Source: Tamarix chinensis
Lineage: Eukaryota > Streptophyta > Magnoliopsida > Caryophyllales > Tamaricaceae
Length of the DNA: 64,000 nt
Direction: 5' to 3'
Assembly: GCA_030549775.1 (NCBI GenBank)
Contig: CM060175.1
Coordinates: 33,769,262 to 33,833,261 of the forward strand
Every line of letters starts with the position of its first letter. Position 1 is the stretch's first letter. The notes beneath the pieces are model-generated. The model searched no databases, had not been told where the DNA came from, and saw only the letters and a program-made list of their open reading frames with translations. A program made the translations under genes and the position numbers. Shown piece by piece: positions 37,601-52,600 of this stretch.

Positions 37601-40600
37601 ATCAATTATTTGCATCATATCATGTTAAATAAATATGCATGCTTATTCTTCCATGCAATTCTTTGTAATCTATGTAAAATAACTATAATTATATTGTTTT
37701 CTTACTTAGTACCTAGCATTTTGATCATTTTTTATGCCTATTTTTCAATCCTACGAGCCGATGACCTAGGTGTTTTCATGTAGGTTGTAAAGGATAATAT
37801 TGATGACCTTGGTGCTTTTAATAACCTATTTGTGGTGGAGTGATTCTTCAAGTCTTGGGACTAGACATAAAGTTGTTAATTATCTAGTCATTTGTTTTTT
37901 TAGGAACTTTTGGACTCTTAGTGCCTGTACAACCCCTTTAAATGTTTGTTTCATTTATGATGTGCTTAGAATTAATCTCCAAATGCTTATTTAAGCTTTA
38001 TAAAAGTCTCTCTCATACTCTATTTATCATGTTTTAAATTATAATTATTTTACCATATATTTAATGTAAGGACGGTATGGTAATCCAAACTTACATCAAG
38101 TATGGTGATACTCTTACCTATAGTGTTGTTATGCTTCTACTAAATGAGTTGTTTTAGTAGTAAATTTTTGAGTATTATAATTACATTATCCTAATGCACC
38201 CCCAACTCTATCTCATTTCCATTCACTTCAACAAGCACAACTCACTCCCTCAATCCTCTCTATTTCGTGCCTTAGCATCCCTATCAACATCCATTATCAA
38301 CTATCACCTACTCATCCACACATGAGTATCATCATTATCATAATTTTAATTCTATCTTTGCTTCTTCTTCCTCTTCAATGGTCATTGCCACCTCATTCCC
38401 TTCATTTATTGTGCCACTATGTGTATATTCCCATTATGTCATAAATGGGTCACACTTATATTTTATTGCTAAGTTTTCATATGGTGTTTATTCATGGTGA
38501 AAATTTATTTTAGTAACTTAAATCTCTTAATATTTGGAACTACATCATTACAAATTATTGACATAATAATATGGTGATGGAATTTTATAGATGTCTTAAG
38601 TTTTCCTTATTCCTTATTCGTTTTATGTATAAATTATGTATGTATAGGTTTTGTGGCATGCAAGCATGATTATAATATGTACCCATAAGATGTGAGATAC
38701 CATGATCATTATGTAGAGGATAATGCCCACTATATAGTAGATTAAAATAATTTTCCATGTATTTTCTTAGTGTGTTTGATATGAATTAGCTATAAAAATA
38801 TTTTCATAAAAAATTAGTACTATTCTTTGCAGCACCTCCAATCACCAAACCTCTACTCATGAAAAAAAAAATCTAGTGTTAAATTTCAAGCAACCTTTTA
38901 ATTAAAATCAAGATTTTTTCTAGTAATTCTTGTGGAAATTTTAAAAAAAATTATAATTGATCAAAAAAACTAATAATTGATCAAACAAATAATAGAGAAA
39001 AAAAGTAAATAATAAAACAAATAGATCAAACAAAAAAGGAACAAATCAAAAAAGAAAATGAACTGATCATACCTAAAATGAATACACTGAGAGAATTAAA
39101 ACAAAGACATCAAGGAAAATGAATGAATTGGAAGAGAAACAACTAAAACAAGCAAAATAAATTGAGAAATTGGGCAGAACTAGAGATATCAAATGTTAGT
39201 TGGTGAGATTGATGGAAAAGCTTTGTTTATCTTTGTTAGTCAAACTCTACCCATTCCTATCGGTTCTGTGGTGAAGATAATTGTGTTCAAGTGGTGGGTT
39301 GAGCTAGAAGCATTCAAACAAGAATGGTGGTGATTAGTAGGGAGTAGAGGTGGTGTAGAATGGGACGAGAGAGGTTGGAGGAGAAGAGAAATGTATTAAG
39401 GATTGACAAAAAGAGAAATTTACTATGTATGATATGCAAATAGTTCTCTGTATGAGAATTGAGAACCAAAAATCTAATCCCATCATTTAATAACAGATGA
39501 CTAAGATTATAATAGACTAACAAAGAAAAATTAAAAGAATTTATTCAAGTTGCCTTTCATTTCTTTTCAAACCAAAATACATTTCTCTTCTCTTAAGACA
39601 ATTTTTATCCCAATCTAAACTTCCTCTACTCCCTATCACCTCACCACCACCATTGCTTTTTTACTTTCCATCTCCACCTAATCATAGATCTATTTACCAT
39701 AATAACCAATAGAAGCAAAAATCTTATACAAACATTAAAAAAAGAATCTTGATCACTGATCTTCCATATCAATGTTTAATATCTTTAGTTTTGTTCACTT
39801 TCTTCACTCAACTTGATTTTTTGTTTTTTGATTCATTCAATTTATCTTGTATCATATCTCATTTCTCCTCAATCTATTTTGTTTGTGATGGCTCATTCTT
39901 TTATTTATTTTATTTGTTACTAAATCTATTTATTGTTGTATCTAATTTTTTGTTTGATTTTGTATTTTATATTATTTGAGTGATAATTGATTTTTTTTCT
40001 TGGTTTTTGTATTGGTTTTGATCAATTAAAAAAAATTAGAAAATTCAACAACAATTACTAGATAAATTCTTTATTTTAGTTAGAGAATCACCATAAGTTT
40101 AACACTTAGAACACTTTTATGGGAATAGGTATGGTGATTGTAGGTGGCATAGTGATCCAACAGTGGCTAGTGGGGGATGTAAATGTGGTGATGCTTCTAG
40201 GAGAAAAAAAAGGGGTTTTTGTTTTTTTCTCTTTACATTTAATCTAGACAACTCAATCTTCAATTTAGTGTTGAAAATGTTGTCTTTTTGTTCTCACTAA
40301 GGAACTAGTTCTCATTTGGTACATAACATATATATATATATGTTCATATTAAAGGATCTTACCGTAAGTCGGCAATCTCAATCTGAGAGAAGTCCAAACT
40401 CGTGTTGCTATCACAAGGTGATGAACTTCCTAGTGATGTTCTGGTTCTTTGTGATGTTCTTGAACTTTTACTAGTAGTGATGACAATAGATGAACTCTGT
40501 GGTGGCTTGATAGCAAGCACTTTGCAATTGAAGATGCTAGCGATATTGTTGTGGGTTATGGACAAACTACAGAGACAACAACATTATTTTGTGTTACATG

Positions 40601-43600
40601 ATGTAATTAAATACTAAAAATAAAGAAGGACCATTAAAGTGCAAAAATCACACTATTAGAGTCAAGAAATCATTGTCATAATAACTTGAACCATTATAAG
40701 GAACTTAAAAAATAATATGAAATATTGGTAAAAAAGATGGCATATAAGTTAGGGAAAATGTTGAGGTATTTAAATATATGCTCTAACATATTATGGGTTT
40801 ATGTCTCTTTAGTATTTAAGCTTTTAAAATCTAACCTAACTTGACTACCTTGAAACATTACCCACTGAAATTCAAGCAATCACCCACCTAATCCCAACTC
40901 TAGCCCAAGCCACATGATAATAATTGATTACACTCAAACATAAGCCATTCTGACCTAAGCTAAGAAAAACCGACACAAATCATCCCTATCTAATACGAAG
41001 GAATCCCAAAATTAACCCAACCCTATATACATCAAATTAGATATCAACTTGATTTGAAATTAATATGACCTAATATTAATCTATAAATTTTAAATAATTT
41101 GAACCAACATAATTTTACCTATGTTAATATGAAATTGAGAAAAAAATGTGAACCTAAAGTAACCTGACTTGAACTCCACACAAATTAATAACTTGGTTCA
41201 AGATAAAAGTAAATATGATATGATCCAACAAAACTCAAATTAACCAAGAACCTAAGAAAATTGAAACCTAAAGTAGCTCAATCTAAAAGGATAAATTGAA
41301 TATCAATTACTAGGTCTAAAAAGTAACCAAAACTTGACTTATATAATAAATTTACCCATATCCAAAAGCACTCAAATCCAAGTTAACTTAACTCAAAACT
41401 AAAAAATTTAACAAAATTGCACCAAACTAACTATCAATGTGACCAAAAAAAGACCTTATTCAAATTAATTTTATTAGAGATGAGCCAAAATGAATGTGCT
41501 CAAACTTAACATGAATAACAAAATGGCCTATAATAATTTCAATCTAAAATGACCTAACCAAAACCTGAAACTAACTCAAGTTAACTCAACCTCAAATTGT
41601 CTCAAACCCATCTTATAACTAACTCAGGTGCCAAATTGACCCATGATAACCCCAAACTCAAAAACACTTGTTATGACCCAAACCTAACCCTATAAGTCTG
41701 CCTACCTCAAAATTAGCCTAACATAACATAAAGCAAACCAAATCTAACTTACTAGACTTCATTGCCACCTCTAAATTTAAAATCATGTTGATTATTTAAT
41801 ATATAAATGCATAGATATTGTGATTTTATATACAAACACACACACACACACACAGAGATATCTTTAAGTTTATAATTTAATATTTGTCATTTTAAATATA
41901 TTATATAATAATTTCACAAAAAAATAAATTTTATGAAAATTATAAATACCAAATTAGTTGAAATGAATTATTAATATATGGGTAAATTCATTGAACACGA
42001 CCTTAATATGGCCAATTGAAAATTATATACCCCATTCTAAAATTCTTTAAAATATGTTAAAAATGATGTTGATATAAAATACAATGGTTATGGTTTTGTG
42101 AAGGAAATGGAATTAGGTAAAAATGTGCATTTATAGAGATATTAATCGATTCATTTTCCAAATTGGTCAACTAGTAGGTCTAGCAAGTAGCATTTATATT
42201 GTTTTGCTAACCGACCCACCGTTGTCCCAAACCTATAAACTTTTATGCAATAATTCCATAATTATTTTATTTTTCAATTTGATTACTTTTTGAATATTTA
42301 TAAAACTTCTAATTAGCATCTATCTATGCTAATACTCATATTTTTCTACTATGGGATTATGTTAATATTATTTAGACCTTTCTATAATTTTATTTAGCTA
42401 AAATTATCCCAAAATCACTTTTAATGTATCTTTCTTCACCTACCACTTTTTATGTCTCTTCCAACCATCTCCCTTTCTTTTGTGGCTCATGGAAAACCTT
42501 CAACACCTACGACTACCATATGTTTAATTGATTCTTGATTTACTTTAGCCCTTCTACCCCTTTGCTTCATCATTATATTCTCTTACACCATTACCCACAA
42601 CACTTTACATCACCCTTGCAAGTCACCATTTTCTCCTTATTGGTTAACCTTTTTGTTAACTAGTAGACACCATTAAGCCTTCAGGACCTAATTTTCCTAT
42701 CCTTTTAACAAACTCATTAAACATCTCTTTACTTCTCTCCGTTCTTTAGAAAATATTTTAAGTTTAGGTGTTCTACCTCTTTCAGTCTTGTGTTTCATAT
42801 CAAGACCCCTCATGGCCTTAATTTTTTATTCTTAAAACCACCTAAACTTTCTCTCTCTCTCTCTCTCTCTCAATTAGCATATTTTTGAAGTATCAGGACC
42901 TTTCTTTCTCTTCCTTTCATCTTCTTTTTTGCTATAAAAAATTGAGACCTAGCCTCTTTAACCCCTCCATTTATAATTTTAGTTTACCAGTTATCTTCTT
43001 TTATGCTCTCTCTCTTATTCCTTCGGAATATTTTACTATGTGTGTAGAACCTTCTTTATATTCTTTCCCTCCTATTTTCCCTACAAAAAAACCATGGCTT
43101 GGCTAATTTGTCCCCTCTAATTTTAAGTTCATTTTACCATCTCATATCTACTTCTTGATCTTTATTTTAACCCTTTATTATTTTCATTAAATAAAGAATG
43201 CTTAATGTTTAGAAAGATTTGAAGATTTCTTACTTCTTCTTTTTAATTATCTACTTTTTAGGTAAGGTTGAGAATTTGCACTTCTATCTTTATTCTTCTT
43301 GTTTCCTTGTTTTAATTTATTTTGAAATGTATTTTACTAATTTTTGGCTCTTGATTCCTTTAGGTAATCAAGTATCTTATAACTGGTCATCAAGTTAGGA
43401 TAATTTTTTCTCTTTTTCTACAAGATTTACTTTGAGGTAAGGCAATTCTATATCCTATGCTAGGGCTTGGTGTTCATGTTTTCCTTAATTGATATGTAAA
43501 GCATGATTTCTTCTATACATATGACTTAGATATACGTTGTAAATACGATAACCATAAGTTATGACAATATGTGGGGTTTTAACAATAAAAATAGATCCTA

Positions 43601-46600
43601 TGAACATTAGAATCTTGTATCAGTGATTAATTGAGGAAGATTTTATACATCAAGCATGCTCAGTATGTTTACCAAATTCCATTAGTTTAGTAATTCATGA
43701 ATATATCACATGTTTGATCAAGTTAAGTAGTAGATAAACATTTGGATATTGTCAATGAAACTTGAATATGAGTGTATGGTTGATGTCAAATGTTATCTTA
43801 TGAATATGATTTAAATGTTCATTGTAGTTTTTATTTATTCTCCTTGATGTTCAGCATGTTTTAGCTATTTCAACCTAAAGCATGAATGTAATGAATTAAA
43901 AATGAAAATGTGGTGCAAGTCAGTTATTATGCTTGTTTATGATATATTTATATCATTAGCAGTAGTCACATGAGTTGGACGTGAATTATGAGGTCTTGAA
44001 CATTATTTAAAAAGTTTAGCCTTGGTATGAATCTTATGAGTATGATATAAGATCGAATCTTTTATTCCGTCTTGAAGCATAACCTCTTTGTTCATTACTT
44101 TAAGCATGGTCTTACATCTATTTTGGTAGCATGAAATCATGTTTATCTTGTTTACTTGAGCATCTGTTGATGATACCATAATTTATATGCCATCTTTTCC
44201 TTATTCATAAATTGAAGAACGATTGATGGCCTTTATTGTATGAAGCATGAATGCTGATGTTTTGTGTAATCTTTTATTATTTTCAATTGTTTTGATATAC
44301 TCGTGTAAAGATGTGTTGTGTTAGTAATTGGTGGCATTTAGGTATGAGGTTTTTCATTAAGTGTTGTTTGGGTTTTTCACCTAGACTTATCTATTTGTCT
44401 CCAATACCCATCGACCACTTATTTTGTTTACATTGTTATTTGTGCCTTGGTCAAATAAGATATTGATTTTTTTGAGCAATCTCATTTATTTGTTTGTAAG
44501 AACCATCAATTTTTTTTGTCAAACCCATTAGTTAATTATCATAATATTTAGAGTTTTTTTGGCCTCGACCTAAATGTGTTGAGCTTATCAACTAATGTAA
44601 TATTGTATAAAAAATAGGCCTAAGATGTTTGAAAATTCATGCACTTGATGTTGTGTTTGATCTTGTTTTGGAATGTATTTTTGGTTTGATGTGTAAATAA
44701 TTCAAAAACATTTAGGAATTAAGGAAGAAAATTATTTTTTTAGCTCATCAATTGACTTATTTCATGAACTGATCGACTCATCATTAATTTTTAGATTTTT
44801 TTTATTTATGGTAACCAATCAAATAATTTTGGGTAACAAAACTAGTTTCAATCTTTGCAATCAATCTCCAATATGTTTCCAAATCATCTTTGACCACTTG
44901 TTACCATTAAACTAAGATTTTTCCTTACCTCAAACAAATATAGGGACAACCATTAACAATAGTGGATGATGACTATGCACATTTATCCCCTTTTTCTTCT
45001 ATCTCTCTCTCCCTCTCTCTCTCTATTGTGTATAACAAAGTGGATTATTTTTATCTACAAATCTTTAGAGCATCTAATGCTTGTTTCTTCTGCCTTTTTT
45101 CACCCTTTTCCCTTCTTGTGTTTGACTCTTCTATGGCATAATGTCCTCAAATGTTTAATCCATTACCATTAGAGTCATTAGTAATGTTAGGTTAGTTTCC
45201 TTGAGAATTTTATGTTAAGGGTATTCAATTTCAAGTGTGAGAATTAGGGTTTTGATCTTATGTGTCCCTCCCCTTCACTTCTCATCAAAATGTGGGCATA
45301 TCAGCAACCCTTCCGTTTTCACTAATTTTCCCTCAACAAATTAATTGCATCTATTTTCCTTTTCTTATGCATCCACTCATTTTATCCTTTGTGTTCTCCA
45401 CTGGTATTTTTCTACACCTTTTTTGATCCTTCAACTAACTCTTACTTATTTTAATCTTAATCAAGAGTTATTCACTTTAAAGGGTTAAATTTATTAATAT
45501 ATAGAGGATTAAATTTATCTTCCTTATAATTCACTTTGGTGAGGTTGTATTTTCTAATTCACCTCACCACTTATTTTCTTTTGTTAAAAATGATTTTAAA
45601 GGGGCTTTACTAATTTTTAAAATCTACTTTTAAGGGGTTTAAGGTTTAGATTCTATTAACTAGGTTTTTCCCTACTTGGTATAAGTTGTACAAAGCTTCA
45701 CTATGTAAGTCATATTTTTCATAAGGTGTGAAGTGGATGAGCATGTTGGTTGGTTTATCTTTGGATTTATGATTTTTTCATGATTACATAATCATAGTAA
45801 TGTTATGGTGAATTATGTTTTGACTTGTGTTATTTTTGAGGAATATGAGGTTTATGCATATATTTTATGATTCATTGGAAATGTATCATGGTTTAGTAGT
45901 TGAGCATGATTAATTAGAGTTTTTATAATTATCAAGTAGTTTGGATGTTATATGATTGGTATTTGAAGTCTAAAATTGATTATCGAGGTTCAAGTGTAGA
46001 CTATTTTATATAGACCAATCAACTAGTTCAATTGAACTTATCGATGGGTCTCTAGAATAGTGCAACAGTTAGTGGACCCAATCAATTACTTTGTCTAAGG
46101 TAATGTATAGGTGAGTTTTAGTTTGAGCCCAAAAACTTGTTTTGCTAAAGCAATCAACTAGTCTCTAGAACATTCAATTACTCTAATAAATCAATTAACT
46201 AGTTTCAATACAGACACTAACTTTTAGCAGTGCCAAACCAATATAATTGTCTATATAACTAATCAAAAAGTTTTGGACATAGTGCTTTTTTTTCACCTTG
46301 TATGGGTTTGATACTTGATTTTATGCATTGGCATGAATCTTAAATGATTGAAATTCACTTCTTGGTATGAATTAATTACCTTAATAAGTGGATCATGTTG
46401 GTCATGTATTGATGATATAACCAATAAGTGCCCTTGAAGGGATATGATGGATAACTTGCAATAATTATGTAGTTATGGTTGACTTGGTAAGCTATGTAGA
46501 CCTTGTTTGGTACATGGATTGGTTAATAAAAGACTAATAGCTTAAAGTGAAGGATGTAAAGCACTATGCAGGACTACATTATCCAATCTTTATTTAGCTA

Positions 46601-49600
46601 TAGGTAATTAGTCTACCTTTAGGCATTTATTTTGCCTTTGGACGGGATCCTAGTTTATCCCAATATCTTACCTTATCTATTCACTGATGATGTGCTTGGG
46701 GTATCAATACTAAAAGTTTTGGTCACCTAAATGATTTTTTGGCTTCATCTGGACTTTATGTCTTTTGTTTTTTTTTTTTACCAATCTTTATATTTATTGG
46801 TAGTTATCTTAACTTCTGACAAAATTATATCCTTTAATTGTTTGTTTGACTTCTAAGAGTATTTGAGAGACAATGAGGGATGATCAAACCCATTGCTAAA
46901 AAAAATAGAGTTAATCAATAATAATATAACATTGTGATCCAAATCTCATGAATAATTAAATGGATTGGACCTTACTGTCTATATAATAGTTCTTACCTTG
47001 GTTTCTCACTTCACATAATCATATTTTATTACCTATGATTCATGAATTTTTTGATAAGCATAATGAACCATGAATTTCCTATGCTTAGTGTGAAGCATGA
47101 CACCTTTGTGAATTCCATGTTTATCGTTGATTATGATACTATCTACTTTTGTATGCATGTACGGTATTAAGAATCTCATATTAGTAAAACACATGAACTA
47201 GCATGTTACTAAATAAGCATGAGAATTGTCCAAGTATAAGATGTATGTCTTTTTATGATTATACTTGCATCATAAGCTCCAGTGATTAGGTAAGAAAAGG
47301 CATACAAATTAGGCCCTTCTTGTACTATTAGAACATCACACCAAAGGGATATTAGTACTTTAGCTTTTTTTTATGATATTTTTAGCTATTTTACTTGCCA
47401 AAATTGCCTAAATTCGATTGTAAGAGTATCAAGGGGGTATGATGGTCAAAATTTTAGCTATTAAACCATCATCGGTTGATTTGTGTTTTGTTAGATTTAA
47501 AGTAGCTTAGTTTCCCCCCTTAGATAACTTGCAAGTTTATTTGTAACCAAATCAACCCTTCATACTTTTTTTGGGTTGAGTTATAACCAAAAGCTTTCTA
47601 ACATTTCCTATAAATGTTAGAAATTTCATAAATTAACGGAGGAACCCTTTAGCTATTATGTGCTATCTAAAAATGAGAACCACCTTCTAAGTAGAGTGAA
47701 TAATTTGATTGATTATATTTATCAAATTTTACTTCTTTTATCTCAAGAGTTGAAACCTTGAGCCATAGATGTGAGTAAATGAATTTAATGGATACTTAAG
47801 TCATATTTTCTTCTTCTTTAATCTCTATTTCTGTTATCAATTTTTTGTGGTAATTGCCCTAATCCATCATCTTCCTTAACATGACCCAACGTGTTTCCTA
47901 TATGCATCTCTTATCTTAAGGAGTGATGTTAATCTATATGTAGGTTATCCAAACATTATTTCTTTGACCATCATTTTGTATCTATTTCACTATTTAAATT
48001 GAAAAAAATAATAATATTTAGCTCTAATACATATATACTTTAGACCTTTTCATTTCAAGATTTTGTTCACATTTTAATTCACCATTTAGTAGATTTAACA
48101 TTGGTTATGGATTAGGTGTCAACTACATTTAATCCTTGAAGTAGGAGGAAACTTTTAGCCATGCGTCCTATAGGGGGCAATAGTCGTACTTTTTCTATAT
48201 TAGATGCGACATTACTAACTTACATTTCCTATTTCATTTCCATAATATTATTTCTAATATATATTTTTTTGTCTATAAAAATGGAGGTGTTACATCTATA
48301 CAGTATAAATATTTTAAATAATAAAATACATCCTTTTTTCTTTTTAGAAAATATCCAGATGAGTAAATAAATACAATTTTTTTTACTTATTGTTACATTA
48401 AATATTTTATATTAATTAATTGTTTAACCACTTTTATTATACATCTCAACATCATTGCTAGCTACACTTTAATTCATTCCCATAATAACTAATACATATT
48501 ATATAAATAATATTATATTTTTCCATATATGTATAGATCTTATTCTTTAAATTACATATATTATGATAACATCACATAAAAGATGGTTTTATCAAAAATT
48601 GTTGATAAAAATGGAAAATTTTTGGGGTAGGAATGTAGATATAATTATTCCATACATTAACCATTAATAAAATGAAAGTATCCCTTATTTTGATAATGGT
48701 TATAAATATAGTTGTTAACAAAACAAAAATGACAACCCTGTTTTCACAACAGTTATGTTTATAACTATTATAAAATGTAGGGCATAAAACAACTTATCAC
48801 ATCCATCTTCTTTCATTATGTTTGTTTTAGAAATAAAATTCTTTCTTGCTCTTAGTCCTCACCTTTGTTTTGCATGCCAATTGTTGTCCTCATTTTACAC
48901 ATTGATGATTTTAGTGCCTCACTCTTACTTGTTGATAACCATTTTCCTTCTCCTCTCATCATCATTGTCATTTTCTATCTCGTATTCTCAACCAAGGTTG
49001 CACTAATTGTTTCTTACCTATCAATCCAACCTTTTCCCCCTCCCTCGCCTCCTTTCCTCTTCTACCCAAACTAACCCTACCCTTCTCCATCATACGCCAC
49101 TTTCCCTTCCATCCTAGATCTTTCAACCACAAATACCTCCTTTGCCTCCATATAACCTCCTTGGCCCAACAAACCTTCACAGGTTTGGTGCTCGCCGCTA
49201 CCAAAACCTATCGTCCTTTTCTCACTAGGCGCCAACAGTTCTTATCTTCTCCACCTAGCACACTTTTTAGATTTTACTAGGTATAATTTTTTTTCTTTCT
49301 CTTTCATTATAAATATATTCATGTATGGTAATTGGTAGGTATTATGTGTATTCTTATTTGTATAATATATGGTTGCCTTTGTTGTTATCTTGTTATACTT
49401 TTTTGCTACACATTAGGTGTGTATCTCTATATGTTTATGCGTGCATAGCTGTATATTCGTTACTTAGATATTAAAAAAATAGTATAAATATATGCATGCA
49501 TATTTGTATAATATTTTGCTGAAAAATATTATGTAATTTATTTATTTTTTAATGGTAAACTACTACTATTTGTATGATGTGGATGTGCCTATAATAAATT

Positions 49601-52600
49601 GTTGTCGATATAAGTTAATTAATTTCAATGTCGATATCTTATTTATGCTTGTGTGTATGTTGTTAGCGTAACATAATATTTTGCTAAGATATTATATTAT
49701 ATATTTATAAATAATAGGGCTAAAGAATTTACATATTTTATAATTTAAAAGAGTTAAACAACAATCTTAGTAACATGATTTAGTGGGTGTTCCTTTTTAA
49801 AGGTATTTAGATGTTCTACTTATTTATTATTTAGATATCTCTACCATATTTGTGCATGGCACTTATTAAATTTTTTGGATTCACGTTATATGGTTATACA
49901 ATGAGCTTGGTCGCTTATTCATAAGCAGGTTATTATTTGACCCATTTCATTTAAGACCATATCACTTGTGATATTTAGTACCATAGATTGAGCCATGTTT
50001 AGAGGATCCAATTAGTTATTTGCATTTGTTTTCCCACCATACCAGTACACCTTAACAAAAATTTCTTGAGGGTGAAGTATTTAAGAGGGATTATGGTTGG
50101 ATAGCTAGAGAGCTAATGTTGATAGATGACGAGTGGAGATTTCGTCATAACTTATCCCCAAGTATTTGCACTCGTTACCCTAGATAGAGTATATGTCACT
50201 GAACTCTTTTTTGATGATTTGAGGGAGAAGATGATATATTAAGATGAGTTGACCTAGAGACCAAATGGTTCTAGTTGTCCTAGGCAAGAATACTAAAGGA
50301 TTTCATAAGATGATTGATGTAGGAGAATCTATGGATTTTCATGATGCATATAAGGATTCTCAAGTGAATGAGAATTTTGTATTATTAACAATGGAACCTA
50401 TTAGAATATATGTCTTTGAAGATATAAATTTAACCAAGCATAATAAGTATATTCTAAGTGATTCTCGCACGCATGACACATATTTTCAAAGAGAAGATTC
50501 AAGAAGTCAAACAACATAAGATTCTTTGTTAGGTCACAAGTCAAAGGAGCTATTACGTATGGAAGCCAAACTTTCAAGTTAAAGAAGACCTAGTTATCAT
50601 TTTATGTAAATTAAGAAATTTTGCTAGTTATTTTAATGTAATAATTAGCTACAGTTTTTGTCATATTTTGTTGTTTGGTTCAAGCTTTGTATAGGTTAGT
50701 AATATGTTGCTATTAGAGGTTAGCGTTCTAGTTATCCATATGTGCATCAACAAGGCTATCCTAGTGCGCTACTTCATAAAATATATCTATCTATATATAT
50801 ACATAGACCCACACACTTGTAACATGAGAATAAGAATAGTTAAAATATTTAAATGAAATAACAAGTTAATACTTGGTTATCTCTCTCTTTTGAGTGAAAG
50901 TCTTTATAAGACTATTGAAGTAATTATAGCTAGAGCCTTTGAATTTGTTCTTGAAGAAACATTCAAATATCCATTCTTGTTGAAGTCTTATTGAATCTTG
51001 TTATAAGATTCATAGTTTTCTTTCAATCTTAGTTAAATTTTCCTTGAAGATTCACGTTCCTTTCCTTAATCTTCAACCCATCAGACCCCACATCCTTCTA
51101 AACCTTCGATTTCTCTCTTAGACTTTGAAGATCCACATAAATTTTGATATAAAGGCTAGGTTGACTGATTTCTTCTCTTCATGAAACCTATACATGCATA
51201 TGCATGCAACATAGCCAACATACCATCTAGTGTATCTTTGAACTCTTCTTTGTATCTTCAACCTTAAAACTTGAACTGCTTATAATTTTTATGTCATTTT
51301 ATTCTTGCATGAAAATCCTTTGAATATTAAAGGAAAAAATCATCCTATCTTCATCCCTCTTAAATTTGAAGACTCAACTTAATTTATTCTTCAACCTTTC
51401 TCCCAATATACATTCAAATCATTGAGGTCATCATTGAGAGTCAATTGTGTACTTGCGAGTTTCTTGATTCAAACAAGAAGAATCTTCGATTCTTCCAAGA
51501 ATACTTGAGTATTATTTGAAATTTATTTCTCCTCTTCCAGTCTTCTCTTTCGTTCACTAATTAGTATGTTACTTGAACCATTCCTAAGGTTCTATTATAC
51601 ATCTTCAAAGCTCAATCCTTGATTCTTATCGGTCCAAATTTGATTATATTGTTCATCAAAAACTGTTCTTGTGCATCAAGAATTGGTGGCAATATTCTCA
51701 ACCAATTCCCTTCCATTTCTTCTCCATCTTATCAACAAAGAAGTCCCCAAGACTGTTGAAGCTCCATCAAGAAGCCAACAAGAACCAAATTTGAAACAAA
51801 AATGCACCTTCAGTCGACTTGATTTCAGCAAAGTGTACTAGCAATGGATGAAGAAGTGTGTATGGAGCATATGTTTGACACTCTTCAATAGCTTGCGGTA
51901 AGTGTTTATACCGCTAACAAACAACTACGACATCTCGTTTCCATTCAAAGCCAACATCAAAGAATAGATAGAGGCTAGCCAACCAAGAGACCCTTCAACA
52001 CAACTACAACACCATGGAAGCACCCATAATCAAGTTGAGAGTATGGTGAGAAGAGCCAACCAAACATGAGGAGGTCACATCGATAATCTAATGGCATATG
52101 AAGAAATGATGAACTAAAATGTCTCCAATGATTTCAGCCACAATTGAAGAGCCCATGAAAATCATCAACAAAGGTATTAAACTCAACTTTCCTAATTTTT
52201 ACGGTGAATTGGATGTTGAGTTATTTTTTGAATTGTTGCATGAAGTATAAGCTATATTTGAAATTAGAGAGTATTATGATGAGCATTGATATAAGTTAAC
52301 TACTCTAAAATTTAAAAATCTTGCTAGGGTTTGGTATGAGAATCTAAAGGGAACTCCTAAAAGGTAAGAAAAGAGTAAAATTAAGTCATAGGATAAATTA
52401 AAAAAAATACCTAGGGAAGAAATTTGTTCATGAAGAGTATAGATAAGAAATGTATATTCAATTTATTACTCTTAGGCATGGATTAAATAGTGTAGAGGAA
52501 TACACTAGAGAATTTCAAAGATTAGCACACTTGTATGACATGCAAGAAAGAAAAGCATAAAAGTGTGCTAGATACTTAAGTACCCTTAATAACTTAATTA

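Larger units (their letters stand above)
22662..40362 (-). other. Intron 3 of the USP-like gene (17.7 kb)
   Basis: Donor GTAAGA, acceptor TTTGCAG. It contains, left to right: AT-rich DNA with no clear element (22662-23950), a copia fragment, a TTC microsatellite, a gypsy element with a nested CACTA, a solo LTR and a foldback repeat. 23.0-23.9 kb shows nothing beyond AT-rich, unrecognised sequence. Confidence 0.85.
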
